A stretch of DNA of 64,000 nt from NCBI GenBank assembly GCA_900550545.1, contig URSS01000011.1, positions 1 to 64,000 of the forward strand, given 5' to 3'. The notes beneath the pieces were generated by a model. It was not told the origin of the DNA. It saw nothing but the letters and a program-made list of their open reading frames with translations, and ran no database searches. Shown here piece by piece: positions 8,056 to 16,951 of the stretch; within the stretch, counting starts at the first letter, position 1, and the number at the start of each line of letters is the position of its first letter. This DNA is from an uncultured Lachnobacterium sp. Lineage in GTDB: Bacteria; Bacillota; Clostridia; Lachnospirales; Lachnospiraceae. Made by a program: the position numbers and the translations under genes.

Positions 8056-8951
8056 GCAAATTAGATGAAATGAAAAGAAATTACCAGAATATAGAAATTC
8101 CGGAAGAATTAAAGGAAAGAGTGGAAAAAGGCATAAGTGAAGGAAAGCAGGCGAGTAAGCACCGTATTCTTCCATTTACAAAAGGAATCGGCATTGTAGC
8201 TGCCGCATGTGCCGCACTTGTTGTTACCGTGAATGTGAATCCTACGGTCGCACAGGCTATGGAGGGCGTTCCGGTACTTGGCTCGATCGTAAAAGTGGTG
8301 CATTTTACGACTTATTCTGACAAGCAGGAAAATAAGCAGATGGAAGCAAATGTGAAGGTGCCAGAGGTAGAAGTTGTCGGAAAGGACGGAAAAGTTCTGA
8401 CGAAAGAATCCAAGGAACTGAATGCGGAGGTTTCCGGATATCTGAATGATATTATCAAACAGTACCAGAGTGATGTTGCAGCGGTAGCTGATGGAAGCCA
8501 GGGACATGAAGCAGTAACTTCGGATTATCGTATTGTGACAGACAATGACAAACTGTTCAGTCTGCGTGTTGATACGGAGATTGCCATGGGCGGTTCCAAC
8601 AGCTTTACGAAGATTTATAATATTGACAAAGAAACAGGAAAGCTGATTACATTGAAGAATCTGTTTGCAGATGGAAGCAATTACAAGACCCGTATTTCCG
8701 ACAATATCAAAAAACAGATGCGTGAGCAGATGAAAAAAAATGACAATCTTAATTATTTCCTTGATGATGGGGAAAAGGAGTGGGATTTCGAACAGATCGC
8801 GGATGATGCTAATTTCTATATCAATGATAAGGGCGAGCTGACATTTGTATTTGACAAATATGAAGTGGCACCTGGTTATATGGGAGTCGTGGAGTTTTCT
8901 GTTCCGACAGATGCACTGTCTGATATTGTAAAAGATGGATATTTGCAGTAA
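8052..8951 (+). CDS. RsiV-like anti-sigma factor with DUF3298 domain
   Basis: The protein has 299 residues from ATG 8052, which overlaps the sigma stop; a longer in-frame start at 7941 lies wholly within the sigma gene. The order is a cytosolic sigma-binding N-terminus (about 1-45), one membrane span (GIGIVAAACAALVVTVNV, near 46-63), an external region, and a C-terminal DUF3298 domain with the typical VFDKYEVAPGYMG motif near 272. Known RsiV proteins bind lysozyme through this domain and are then cleaved, which frees the sigma factor. A similar role is inferred here. Confidence 0.85.
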   Translation: MSKLDEMKRNYQNIEIPEELKERVEKGISEGKQASKHRILPFTKGIGIVAAACAALVVTVNVNPTVAQAMEGVPVLGSIVKVVHFTTYSDKQENKQMEANVKVPEVEVVGKDGKVLTKESKELNAEVSGYLNDIIKQYQSDVAAVADGSQGHEAVTSDYRIVTDNDKLFSLRVDTEIAMGGSNSFTKIYNIDKETGKLITLKNLFADGSNYKTRISDNIKKQMREQMKKNDNLNYFLDDGEKEWDFEQIADDANFYINDKGELTFVFDKYEVAPGYMGVVEFSVPTDALSDIVKDGYLQ

Positions 8952-9007
8952 GTCTGTTGAAAAAACAAAAAATAATATAAAATATGCATAAATTTTTAGA
9001 AAACTCG

Positions 9008-9035
9008 TTGCGTTTTTTGTAACTTATGATATAAT
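9008..9035 (+). promoter_or_regulatory. Sigma-A promoter of hpf
   Basis: TTGCGT (9008-9013), a 16-base spacer and a perfect TATAAT (9030-9035), 57 bases before the hpf start. Confidence 0.65.
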
Positions 9036-9091
9036 AAGTACATGGTACATCCAACAGGAGTACTAAATACACAGCAAAGGGGTTGGGCATC

Positions 9092-9622
9092 ATGAGAATC
9101 ACAATTACCGGAAGAAATATTGAATTGACAGAGGGACTTAAGGCAGCCGTGGAGGAGAAGCTTTCTAAGCTGGAGAAGTATTTTACCCCAGACACAGATG
9201 TCTTTGTTACATTGAGCGTGGAGAAGGAACGCCAGAAAATTGAGGTAACAATTCCAATCAAGGGCCATATGATTCGTTCTGAGCAGGTAAGCAACGATAT
9301 GTATGTATCCATTGATTTAGTAGAAGAAGTAATCGAGCGTCAGCTGAGAAAATATCGTACAAAGCTGGCTTCTAAGAAAATGAATGTAGCGGATAGCTTT
9401 ACACCGGATTTCATCGATGCAGATGATGAGGACGATGAAGAAGTTAAGATTGTTCGTACCAAGAGATTTGGTATGAAACCAATGTATCCGGAAGATGCAT
9501 GTGTACAGATGGAACTTACCGGACATGATTTCTTCGTATTCCGCAATGCAGAGACCGACGAAGTCAATGTTGTATATAAGAGAAAAGGAAATACATTTGG
9601 TTTGATTGAGCCTGAGTGCTAG
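9092..9622 (+). CDS. hpf: Ribosome hibernation promoting factor, long form
   Basis: The protein has 176 residues from ATG 9092, with AAAGGGG 9 bases upstream; a TTG at 9083 overlaps that site. The N-terminal S30AE domain (about 1-100, MRITITGRNIELTEGLK) binds the decoding centre. An acidic linker (DADDEDDEEV) leads to the C-terminal dimerisation domain (TKRFGMKPMYPEDACVQME). The long form pairs 70S ribosomes into 100S dimers in stationary phase. It is a single-gene unit with its own promoter and a strong terminator. Confidence 0.95.
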   Translation: MRITITGRNIELTEGLKAAVEEKLSKLEKYFTPDTDVFVTLSVEKERQKIEVTIPIKGHMIRSEQVSNDMYVSIDLVEEVIERQLRKYRTKLASKKMNVADSFTPDFIDADDEDDEEVKIVRTKRFGMKPMYPEDACVQMELTGHDFFVFRNAETDEVNVVYKRKGNTFGLIEPEC

Positions 9623-9642
9623 TACTTAGTCGAATGCCGTTG

Positions 9643-9676
9643 ATCCCGCAGATTCCGAGGAGTCTGCGGGATTTTT
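9643..9676 (+). terminator. Rho-independent terminator of hpf
   Basis: ATCCCGCAGA (9643-9652) pairs perfectly with TCTGCGGGAT (9663-9672), followed by a T run. Confidence 0.85.
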
Positions 9677-9744
9677 GCTGTAATGAAATATTGATAAAAA
9701 TCGTGAAAATTACAAAAATAGACAAAATTGTGACGATTTTCCTA

Positions 9745-9772
9745 TTGACTATTTTAAAGGTTATGATATTCT
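9745..9772 (+). promoter_or_regulatory. Candidate promoter of the 104-residue orphan gene
   Basis: TTGACT (9745-9750), a 16-base spacer and TATTCT (9767-9772), about 85 bases before the ATG at 9858. Confidence 0.45.
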
Positions 9773-9857
9773 GATAGCAGATGCTGTATAAAAGAGGGGT
9801 TTCACAGTTTCTAAGCATAATCGGAGATGGACTATATGATAATGTAGGAAGAGAAGG

Positions 9858-10172
9858 ATGAAAGAAAAACAAACAAACGATAGTGTGCATGTTTATCTTC
9901 AGGAAGTTCTGACAGGGGATACGTTTATACGTGAAATGGAAAAGTGGTTTACCGAAGTCGAAGATGAACGGATGAGGTTATTAGGAAAATTGCTTTTTGA
10001 AATTGAATTATCGGAAGAAGAAATATTCCACGATACCTTATATGCTTATGGAAGCTTATTGACAGAAAAAAATTATCTGGGAAGAAAGATTTTTGAAGAA
10101 CTTGTTGTCTTTATGTCGAAGATGGTACAAATGAAAAGTGAATATGGAAAAGTGCATGGCCACAATTTATGA
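9858..10172 (+). CDS. Small hypothetical protein, mostly helical
   Basis: The protein has 104 residues, is acidic in the middle and is predicted mostly helical from its Glu/Leu/Lys pattern. There is no signal peptide, membrane span or recognised motif. The start ATG 9858 follows an AGGAAG-type site. It has its own promoter candidate and a strong terminator downstream, so it is a separate transcription unit between hpf and ddl. The clean regulatory frame supports a real gene. The function is unknown. Confidence 0.6.
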   Translation: MKEKQTNDSVHVYLQEVLTGDTFIREMEKWFTEVEDERMRLLGKLLFEIELSEEEIFHDTLYAYGSLLTEKNYLGRKIFEELVVFMSKMVQMKSEYGKVHGHNL

Positions 10173-10215
10173 AGTAACCAGTAGATAAAATTGTTGTGAC
10201 CATCCTGATTTATGC

Positions 10216-10250
10216 GAGGGAACCGGCGGACTGCCGGTTCTCATTTTTTT
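10216..10250 (+). terminator. Rho-independent terminator
   Basis: GAACCGGC (10220-10227) pairs with GCCGGTTC (10233-10240) around GGACT, followed by TCA and seven T. Confidence 0.85.
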
Positions 10251-10297
10251 AATAGTGCTGTCAATATGCAAAAAAGTGTGCAAAAAATCAGAACCCC

Positions 10298-10325
10298 TTG
10301 TTTTCTGATGTGAGATGTTTATAAT
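10298..10325 (+). promoter_or_regulatory. Promoter of ddl-murF
   Basis: TTGTTT (10298-10303), 16 bases, then a perfect TATAAT (10320-10325), 60 bases before the ddl start. Confidence 0.6.
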
Positions 10326-10384
10326 TACTAAGAGATGATACAGTACCTGCATCATTTTATTATAAGCAGAGGAGATCAGAAACT

Positions 10385-11440
10385 ATGGATATCGTAGTAT
10401 TAGCCGGAGGATTGAGCACAGAGCGTGACGTATCCTTCAAAACAGGAAGTATGGTAGCAGCAGCATTGAAGGAGAATGGACATCGTGTCATTTTGCTGGA
10501 TGTGTTTATGGGATATAGCGATAAGGAAGAGAATCTGGATGGCATTTTTGACCGTGCAGATGCAATCAGTGTAAAAGTAGACAACATTCCGGAGGTAGCA
10601 CCGGATCTGGCAGCAGTAAAAGCTTCAAGAAAAGACCAGTCTCCTTGTTTCTTCGGACCAAATGTCATTCGTATGTGCCAGATGGCAGACATTGTGTTTA
10701 TGGCTTTGCACGGAGAGAACGGAGAGAACGGAAAGCTTCAGGCAGCATTTGATCTGTTTGGAATCAAATATACAGGAAGCGATTATCTGAGCAGCGCTAT
10801 TGCCATGAACAAAGATATGGCAAAGCAGCTGTTTGCATATGGTGATATTCCGGCACCGAAGGGAATCGGAATGACAAAGGAAACAAGAGAAGATGATGTG
10901 ACCAAGCTTGGACTGACACTTCCGTGTGTTGTAAAGCCATGTTGTGGAGGATCCAGTATCGGTGTCACAATCGTAAGAGATGCTGCAGAGTTTAAGGCAG
11001 CTTTGGATGAGGCATTCAAGTGGGAAGATCATCTGATTATTGAAGAGTATGTAAAGGGACGTGAATTTTCGGTTGGTGTTCTCGAAGGCAAAGCACTGCC
11101 GGTAATCGAGATCGCACCGATCCAGGGATTCTATGACTATAAGAACAAGTACAAAGCAGGAAGTGCAGTTGAGACCTGTCCGGCAGATTTACCGGAAGAA
11201 ATTTCTGCCAAAATGCGCAGATACGCAGAGCGCGTTGCAGAAGTCATCGGATTGGATACATACTCACGTTCGGACTTTTTGCTGGATGAGAACAATCAGA
11301 TTTACTGTCTGGAGGCAAACACACTTCCTGGCATGACACCGACAAGCTTATTGCCACAGGAAGCAGCTGTCATCGGCATCAACTTTAATGAGCTGTGTGA
11401 GAAACTGATCGAGATTTCACTTCGTAAATATGAGGGATAA
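10385..11440 (+). CDS. ddl: D-alanine--D-alanine ligase
   Basis: The protein has 351 residues. It ligates two D-Ala with ATP to supply the dipeptide for peptidoglycan. It is an ATP-grasp enzyme: VLAGGLSTERDVS at the N-terminus, KPCCGGSSIGVTIV for nucleotide binding (near 180), EEYVKGREFSVGVL (near 220), and EANTLPGMTP near the C-terminus for metal and substrate. The omega loop FYDYKNKYKAG carries the Tyr typical of D-Ala-D-Ala enzymes rather than D-Ala-D-Lac resistance ligases. The next gene, murF, uses the product and starts within a few bases. Confidence 0.95.
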   Translation: MDIVVLAGGLSTERDVSFKTGSMVAAALKENGHRVILLDVFMGYSDKEENLDGIFDRADAISVKVDNIPEVAPDLAAVKASRKDQSPCFFGPNVIRMCQMADIVFMALHGENGENGKLQAAFDLFGIKYTGSDYLSSAIAMNKDMAKQLFAYGDIPAPKGIGMTKETREDDVTKLGLTLPCVVKPCCGGSSIGVTIVRDAAEFKAALDEAFKWEDHLIIEEYVKGREFSVGVLEGKALPVIEIAPIQGFYDYKNKYKAGSAVETCPADLPEEISAKMRRYAERVAEVIGLDTYSRSDFLLDENNQIYCLEANTLPGMTPTSLLPQEAAVIGINFNELCEKLIEISLRKYEG

Positions 11441-11442
11441 TG

Positions 11443-12882
11443 ATGTTTGGATGTTATACAAGAAATAAAGTAGACAACGAAATGCCAAATCTTACATTGG
11501 AGAATATTGCAAATGCATGCGAAGGAACTTATGTAGGAGATCCGTCAAAAAAACAGAAAATCATTACCGGTGCTGTGACAGACAGCCGTAAGGTAGAGGA
11601 AGGTTTTCTGTTTATTCCAATCAAAGGTGAGCGTGTGGATGGACATGATTTCATTCCGTCTGTATTTGAAAAAGGCGCGCTGGCTGTGCTTTCCGAGCAT
11701 GAACTGGAAAATCCGGCAGGACCATATATTCTCGTGGAATCTTCCACAGAAGCAATGAAAAAGATTGCTGCTTTTTACCGTGAGGGACTGGACATTAAAG
11801 TCGTTGGCATTACCGGAAGTGTTGGAAAAACAAGTACAAAGGAAATGATTGCTTCGGTTCTTTCCCAGAAATACGAAGTGCTTAAGACGGCAGGCAATTT
11901 CAATAATGAAATCGGTCTTCCGCTTACAATCTTCCAGATTAAGAAAAAGCATCAGGTGGCAGTTCTCGAGATGGGAATTTCCGATTTTGGCGAGATGCAC
12001 CGTCTCGCAGCAATGGCACAGCCGGATGTCTGTGTGATCACAAATATCGGACTATGTCATCTGGAAAATCTTGGAACAAGAGACGGAATCCTGCAGGCAA
12101 AGACCGAAGTATTCGAGCATATGCAGCCGGATGGAACCGTTATTTTAAACGGAGATGATGATAAGCTCTGCACGAAAAAAATGGTAAATGGCAAACCGGC
12201 AATTTTTTATGGACTTGAGCATGAAGCCGCAATCTCTGCAACGGGTGAACCGATGGCAGAGAAAAGCATTTATGCGACCGATGTAAAGAATCTCGGGTTA
12301 GAGGGCATGCAGGCAAAGATTCATACCCCGCAGGGCGATTTTGATGCACATATTCCGATTCCGGGTGAGCATAATGTATATAACGCGCTGGCAGGTACAG
12401 CAGTCGGACTGCAGCTTGGGCTGACAATCGGGGAGATCGCTGCAGGTATCGCAGCAGCGCAGACCATTGCAGGAAGAACCAACCTGCTGCATGTTAATGG
12501 AATGCTGGTCATTGATGACTGTTACAATGCCAATCCGGTGTCCATGAAAGCTTCCATCGATGTACTCTCACACACGTCCGGCAGAAAAATCGCTGTCCTC
12601 GGTGATATGGGAGAACTTGGAAGTAATGAGAAGGAGTTGCATTATGGCGTCGGAAGAGCCGTGGCAGAGTCTGGTATCGATGTGCTTTTTGCGGCAGGAG
12701 AACTTGCAGAGCAGTATGCATTGGGCGCAAAATTAAATGAAAAATGTGAAATCCATTATTTTAAGACAAGAGAAGAAATGATGCCGGAATTGCAGGCGTA
12801 TGTTCAGGAAGGCGATACAATTTTGGTAAAAGCATCCCACTTCATGGAATTTCCGAAAGTTGTTTCGGCATTGACAGAGTAG
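11443..12882 (+). CDS. murF: UDP-N-acetylmuramoyl-tripeptide--D-alanyl-D-alanine ligase
   Basis: The protein has 479 residues. It adds D-Ala-D-Ala to the UDP-MurNAc-tripeptide in the cytosol. The Mur ligase P-loop GITGSVGKTSTKEM lies near 126, and NFNNEIGLP and the EMG/H residues of the central domain follow. The C-terminal domain begins near VIDDCYNANPVS. Two adjacent ATGs exist: 11440 overlaps the ddl stop, and 11443 has better spacing to GAGGG at 11432-11436. It is translationally coupled to ddl. Confidence 0.95.
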   Translation: MFGCYTRNKVDNEMPNLTLENIANACEGTYVGDPSKKQKIITGAVTDSRKVEEGFLFIPIKGERVDGHDFIPSVFEKGALAVLSEHELENPAGPYILVESSTEAMKKIAAFYREGLDIKVVGITGSVGKTSTKEMIASVLSQKYEVLKTAGNFNNEIGLPLTIFQIKKKHQVAVLEMGISDFGEMHRLAAMAQPDVCVITNIGLCHLENLGTRDGILQAKTEVFEHMQPDGTVILNGDDDKLCTKKMVNGKPAIFYGLEHEAAISATGEPMAEKSIYATDVKNLGLEGMQAKIHTPQGDFDAHIPIPGEHNVYNALAGTAVGLQLGLTIGEIAAGIAAAQTIAGRTNLLHVNGMLVIDDCYNANPVSMKASIDVLSHTSGRKIAVLGDMGELGSNEKELHYGVGRAVAESGIDVLFAAGELAEQYALGAKLNEKCEIHYFKTREEMMPELQAYVQEGDTILVKASHFMEFPKVVSALTE

Positions 12883-12939
12883 GAATTTCTCCGTTAAAAT
12901 AAGAGACAAAGAGTATCACAGAAAGAAGAGGTAAAAACG

Positions 12940-13458
12940 ATGGCAAACCCAGTTGTTACATTTACAATGGCGGATGGAAGCGTAATGAAAGCAGAGCTTT
13001 ATCCGGAAGTTGCACCAAATACAGTCAATAATTTTATCAGCCTTGTGAAAAAAGGCTTTTACGATGGACTGATTTTTCACCGTGTAATCAAAGGTTTTAT
13101 GATTCAGGGTGGAGATCCGGAAGGCACTGGTATGGGTGGTCCTGGTTATGGTATCAAAGGTGAGTTCGCACAGAATGGCGTGAAGAATGATTTGAAGCAT
13201 ACGGCAGGCGTTCTCTCCATGGCACGTTCGATGATGCCAAATTCCGCAGGCAGCCAGTTCTTTATCATGCACAAGGATGCACCACATCTTGATGGTGGCT
13301 ATGCTGCATTTGGAAAGATTATTGAAGGGCAGGATGTTGTGGATGCAATTGCGGAGACAGCAACCGATTATAGCGATCGTCCATTAGAGGATCAGGTAAT
13401 GAAGACCGTTGTTGTGGAGACTTTTGGTGAGGAGTATCCGGAACCGGAGACAATGTAA
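12940..13458 (+). CDS. Peptidyl-prolyl cis-trans isomerase, cyclophilin type
   Basis: The protein has 172 residues with no signal peptide, so it is cytosolic. It catalyses proline isomerisation in protein folding. Cyclophilin signatures are FHRVIKGFMIQGGDP near 46-60, MARSMMPNSAGSQFFIM near 92 (the QFFI active-site strand), and LDGGYAAFGKIIEG near 116. The active-site Arg of FHRVI is present. GAGG lies before the ATG. A terminator follows closely, so it ends the ddl-murF segment or is its own unit. Confidence 0.93.
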   Translation: MANPVVTFTMADGSVMKAELYPEVAPNTVNNFISLVKKGFYDGLIFHRVIKGFMIQGGDPEGTGMGGPGYGIKGEFAQNGVKNDLKHTAGVLSMARSMMPNSAGSQFFIMHKDAPHLDGGYAAFGKIIEGQDVVDAIAETATDYSDRPLEDQVMKTVVVETFGEEYPEPETM

Positions 13459-13470
13459 GAAATAAGAAGG

Positions 13471-13505
13471 CAGATTTCATAGGTTTCTATGGAATCTGTT
13501 TTTTT
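13471..13505 (+). terminator. Rho-independent terminator of the cyclophilin gene
   Basis: CAGATTTCATAG (13471-13482) pairs with CTATGGAATCTG (13487-13498), followed by seven T. Confidence 0.8.
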
Positions 13506-13514
13506 CTAATCATG

Positions 13515-13537
13515 TCAGATTTTCATAGAAAATCTGA
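13515..13537. repeat. Second, sequence-related hairpin before the GNAT gene
   Basis: TCAGATTTTC (13515-13524) pairs with GAAAATCTGA (13528-13537) across ATA. It shares CAGATTT/AATCTG with the terminator 10 bases upstream, so the two arms could form alternative pairings. It ends 25 bases before the next start codon. Confidence 0.5.
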
Positions 13538-13562
13538 TGTTTAAATATCGAGGAAATGAACA

Positions 13563-14456
13563 ATGAAATGGCTTGGTGGACCGACACTTACAACAATTTT
13601 ATATATTGAGGGCGAATGGAACCCGGTTTTGCTTCCGGACGAAATGGATGGAGCCTTTTTCTATGATGGATACAAGGACATGCAGCAGATGGAAACGTCA
13701 TTTGCAAGCGGAGAGATACAAAAAGCAAATTGCCTGCTGATTGCAGCAGTCGATGAAACGCTGGCATGGGGCATGGAGAGAAATATTGCGGCGGCTGCCT
13801 ATGCGAACCCGCTTTTCCCAGGACAGACATTCTCTGGCTGTACGATGGTCATTGAGGGCTTTGAAGAAGTGGATGCGGATTTTCTGGTGCGTATTTTTGA
13901 ACGGTTTCACCATATTCCATGGACGATTGCGGTGACGAAACGGTGCGTAATCCGGGAATTTTGTATGGAAGATCTGGATGCACTGATCTCTTTGTATGAT
14001 CAGCCGGGCGTGAGCTATCAGCTGGATGCAAAGGGACAGCGGCAGCCGGGATATATCGAGCCACTGTTTGCAAGAGAAGAAGAGGCGGAGTATCAGCAGG
14101 CATACATCACACATATGTATGGATACTATGGATATGGGATGTGGCTCGTGTTCGATCGTGCGACGGGAACATTGATCGGCAGGGCTGGATTGGAACACCG
14201 AGATTTTGATGTGCAGACGGAACTTGAGATGGGATATGTGATCGCTCCGGCATGGCAGGGACTGGGCATTGCCACAGAAGTCTGTAGCGCAATTATAAAA
14301 TTTGCAAGGGAAGAACTGGATTTTCCAAGGCTGAATGCACTGACAGATGCAAAAAATGCGGCATCGATTGCGCTGCTGGAGAAATTGGGATTTGCTTATA
14401 CAGAAGATTCCGATGTGGCAGGCAGCCGGATGCGACGTTATGTATACAACTTTTAG
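13563..14456 (+). CDS. GNAT-family N-acetyltransferase with N-terminal extension
   Basis: The protein has 297 residues. Residues from about 125 to the end form a GNAT domain of the RimJ/RimL kind: TLIGRAGLEHRDF, the acetyl-CoA loop APAWQGLGIATE near 235, and NAASIALLEKLGFAY near 269. The first 120 residues are an extension with no recognised motif; they include GGPTLTTILYIEGEWNP and a hydrophobic middle. The substrate is unknown. GAGG lies just before ATG 13563. Confidence 0.82.
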   Translation: MKWLGGPTLTTILYIEGEWNPVLLPDEMDGAFFYDGYKDMQQMETSFASGEIQKANCLLIAAVDETLAWGMERNIAAAAYANPLFPGQTFSGCTMVIEGFEEVDADFLVRIFERFHHIPWTIAVTKRCVIREFCMEDLDALISLYDQPGVSYQLDAKGQRQPGYIEPLFAREEEAEYQQAYITHMYGYYGYGMWLVFDRATGTLIGRAGLEHRDFDVQTELEMGYVIAPAWQGLGIATEVCSAIIKFAREELDFPRLNALTDAKNAASIALLEKLGFAYTEDSDVAGSRMRRYVYNF

Positions 14457-14479
14457 CACAAAAAACCATACAGATATTC

Positions 14480-14508
14480 TTGCAATAGTACCAAAAATAA
14501 AATATAAT
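14480..14508 (+). promoter_or_regulatory. Sigma-A promoter of the Rel/SpoT gene
   Basis: TTGCAA (14480-14485), a 17-base spacer and TATAAT (14503-14508), 48 bases before ATG 14556. Confidence 0.75.
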
Positions 14509-14555
14509 TAAGTATTATATTTAGGGTGAATGAGATTAAGTAAGTGGGTGAACAG

Positions 14556-16895
14556 ATGGCAGACATTTCTACAGAAGAATTGGAACGAATTGAGCAGGAG
14601 TTTCATTCGGATACCGGAAGCATTAAAACAATTAAAGAGTTTGTAAAACCAGAGGATTTATACGCGGAACTGATTGCGGGAATTCGTAAGTATCATCCTT
14701 CCGCGGACATCAGTCTGATTGAAAAAGCGTACAAGGTTGCTTACGAAGCACACGATGGACAGGTACGCAAATCAGGAGAAGCTTATATTATACATCCATT
14801 GTGTGTTGCAATCATTCTTGCAGAACTCGAGCTGGACAAGGAAACAATTGCAGCAGGATTATTGCACGATGTTCTCGAAGATACCGTTATGACGGAGAAT
14901 GAGATGCGGGCAGAGTTCGGTGATGAAGTGCTTCTGCTGGTGGATGGTGTGACAAAGCTGCAGCATCTGCATCTGACGGATAACACAAAGAATCCGAAAG
15001 ACAAGAATGCCGATCGTCTGGAGATGCAGGCGGAGAATCTGCGTAAGATGTTCCTTGCCATGGCGAAGGATATCCGTGTCATTATGATCAAACTGGCGGA
15101 TCGTCTGCACAATATGCGGACGCTGAAATATCAGTCCCGCGAAGCGCAGCTTCGTATCGCGCGTGAGACGCAGGAGATTTACTGTCCAATCGCACAGAGA
15201 CTTGGTATCAGCAAGATCAAAATCGAGCTGGAAGATCTCTCGTTGAAGTATCTGGAGCCGGAAGCTTACTATGATCTGGTGGAAAAAGTTGCTTTGCGCA
15301 AGGATGTCAGAGAAGGATATGTGAAGAAACTGGTTGATCAGGTACGTGAGCAGATTGAGGAAGCCGGGATCAAGGCAGATATTTCCGGTAGAGCAAAACA
15401 CTTTTTCTCTATTTACAAGAAGATGGTCAATCAGGACAAGACGATTGACCAGATTTATGACCTATTTGCCATTCGTATCATCGTGGATACAATTAAGGAC
15501 TGTTATGCGGCACTAGGTATCATGCATGAAAAATATAAACCGATTCCAGGACGTTTCAAGGACTACATTGCGATGCCAAAACCAAATATGTATCAGTCTT
15601 TGCATACGACAGTAATCGGACCGAGTGGACAGCCTTTTGAGATTCAGATTCGTACATTTGAGATGCACCGTACCGCAGAATATGGTATCGCGGCGCATTG
15701 GAAATACAAGGAAGCCAACAATGGCGGAGCGACATCGACGACTGTAACCGAGGAAGAAAAATTAAGCTGGCTGCGCCAGATTTTGGAGTGGCAGAGAGAC
15801 ATGTCGGATAACAAGGAATTTATGACACTGCTTAAGAGTGATCTGGATTTGTTTTCGGATACGGTATTCTGTTTCACACCGTCGGGAGATGTCAAGAATC
15901 TGCCGAACGGTTCTACACCAATTGACTTTGCTTACAGTGTTCATTCGGCAGTGGGAAATAAGATGGTCGGCGCTAAGGTCAACGGAAAGCTTGTACCGAT
16001 CGATTATGTGATTCAGAACGGAGACCGTATTGAAGTCATCACTTCACAGAATTCCAAGGGACCGAGCCGTGACTGGCTGAAAATTGTCAAGAGCACACAG
16101 GCAAAGAACAAGATTAATCAGTGGTTCCGTAGTGAACTGAAAGAAGAAAATATACTACATGGCAAGGACCTGATTACTGCCTATGCAAAATCCAAGGGAA
16201 TTAATTTTTCGGATATTAATAAGACAGAATATCAGGAGAAAATTATCCGCAAATATGGATTCCATGACTGGAATTCCTGTCTGGCAACGGTCGGACATGG
16301 TGGCTTAAAAGAGAGTCAGATCGTCAACCGTATGTACGATGAGTACAAGAAGGATCATCCGGTTACTATGACAGACCAGGAAGTGCTGAGTGTAATCGCA
16401 GAAAATAAACCGGCGGAAGCAGTCAAGCATTCCAAGAGCGGTATTGTTGTCAAGGGACTGTATGATGTGGCCGTTCACTTCAGCAAATGCTGTAGTCCCG
16501 TGCCGGGAGATGAAATTGTGGGCTTTGTCACAAGAGGGCGAGGCGTATCCATTCACCGTACGGATTGTATCAATATTCTGCATTTGTCCAATATGGAGCG
16601 TGTTCGTCTGATTGAGGCGGAGTGGCAGGCAGGTGCCGATCAGGAAGCATTTGGTGAATATCATGCAGAACTGAAGATTTTCTGTCATGACAGACCGGGA
16701 CTTCTCGTGGATATTACGAAAGTATTTACGGAGGCCGAAATCAATATCTCCGGTATTCATTCGAAGACCAGCAAGCAGGGAATTGCAACAATTGATGTCG
16801 CATTCCAGACAAAGGGTCGCGAGCAGATTACCAAAATTGTTGAGAAAATCAAACAGATAGAGAGCGTTATGGATATTGAGAGAACCACCGGCTGA
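14556..16895 (+). CDS. relA: Bifunctional (p)ppGpp synthetase/hydrolase (Rel/SpoT)
   Basis: The protein has 779 residues, the full family length. The order is: HD hydrolase (AYIIHPLCVA, then LLHDVLEDT near 108), synthetase domain (YKPIPGRFKDYIAMPKPNMY near 328, QIRTFEMHR), TGS (VFCFTPSGDVKNLPNGSTPI near 435), a Cys/His-bearing helical part, and a C-terminal ACT domain (HDRPGLLVDITKVFTEAEIN near 708). It makes and degrades the stringent-response alarmone on the ribosome. Both HD and synthetase motifs look intact. ATG 14556 is preferred over GTG 14544, which has no ribosome site. Confidence 0.95.
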   Translation: MADISTEELERIEQEFHSDTGSIKTIKEFVKPEDLYAELIAGIRKYHPSADISLIEKAYKVAYEAHDGQVRKSGEAYIIHPLCVAIILAELELDKETIAAGLLHDVLEDTVMTENEMRAEFGDEVLLLVDGVTKLQHLHLTDNTKNPKDKNADRLEMQAENLRKMFLAMAKDIRVIMIKLADRLHNMRTLKYQSREAQLRIARETQEIYCPIAQRLGISKIKIELEDLSLKYLEPEAYYDLVEKVALRKDVREGYVKKLVDQVREQIEEAGIKADISGRAKHFFSIYKKMVNQDKTIDQIYDLFAIRIIVDTIKDCYAALGIMHEKYKPIPGRFKDYIAMPKPNMYQSLHTTVIGPSGQPFEIQIRTFEMHRTAEYGIAAHWKYKEANNGGATSTTVTEEEKLSWLRQILEWQRDMSDNKEFMTLLKSDLDLFSDTVFCFTPSGDVKNLPNGSTPIDFAYSVHSAVGNKMVGAKVNGKLVPIDYVIQNGDRIEVITSQNSKGPSRDWLKIVKSTQAKNKINQWFRSELKEENILHGKDLITAYAKSKGINFSDINKTEYQEKIIRKYGFHDWNSCLATVGHGGLKESQIVNRMYDEYKKDHPVTMTDQEVLSVIAENKPAEAVKHSKSGIVVKGLYDVAVHFSKCCSPVPGDEIVGFVTRGRGVSIHRTDCINILHLSNMERVRLIEAEWQAGADQEAFGEYHAELKIFCHDRPGLLVDITKVFTEAEINISGIHSKTSKQGIATIDVAFQTKGREQITKIVEKIKQIESVMDIERTTG

Positions 16896-16912
16896 TTGGC
16901 GCTGGTGGTTCT
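16881..16912 (+). terminator. Stem-loop overlapping the end of the Rel/SpoT gene
   Basis: AGAACCACC (16881-16889) pairs with GGTGGTTCT (16904-16912), with extra GC pairing inside. The stem spans the TGA stop. Only a short T-rich tail follows, so it may be a partial terminator or an mRNA 3' stabiliser before the next gene at 16952. Confidence 0.45.
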
Positions 16913-16951
16913 TGCGTCGCATACTTGCTATTCAAAGATAAAGGAGCATAA

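Noticed and set aside
10385..11440. Vancomycin-type D-Ala-D-Lac ligase
   Set aside because: The omega loop carries YDYKNKY as in D-Ala-D-Ala enzymes, and no vanH/vanX neighbours exist.
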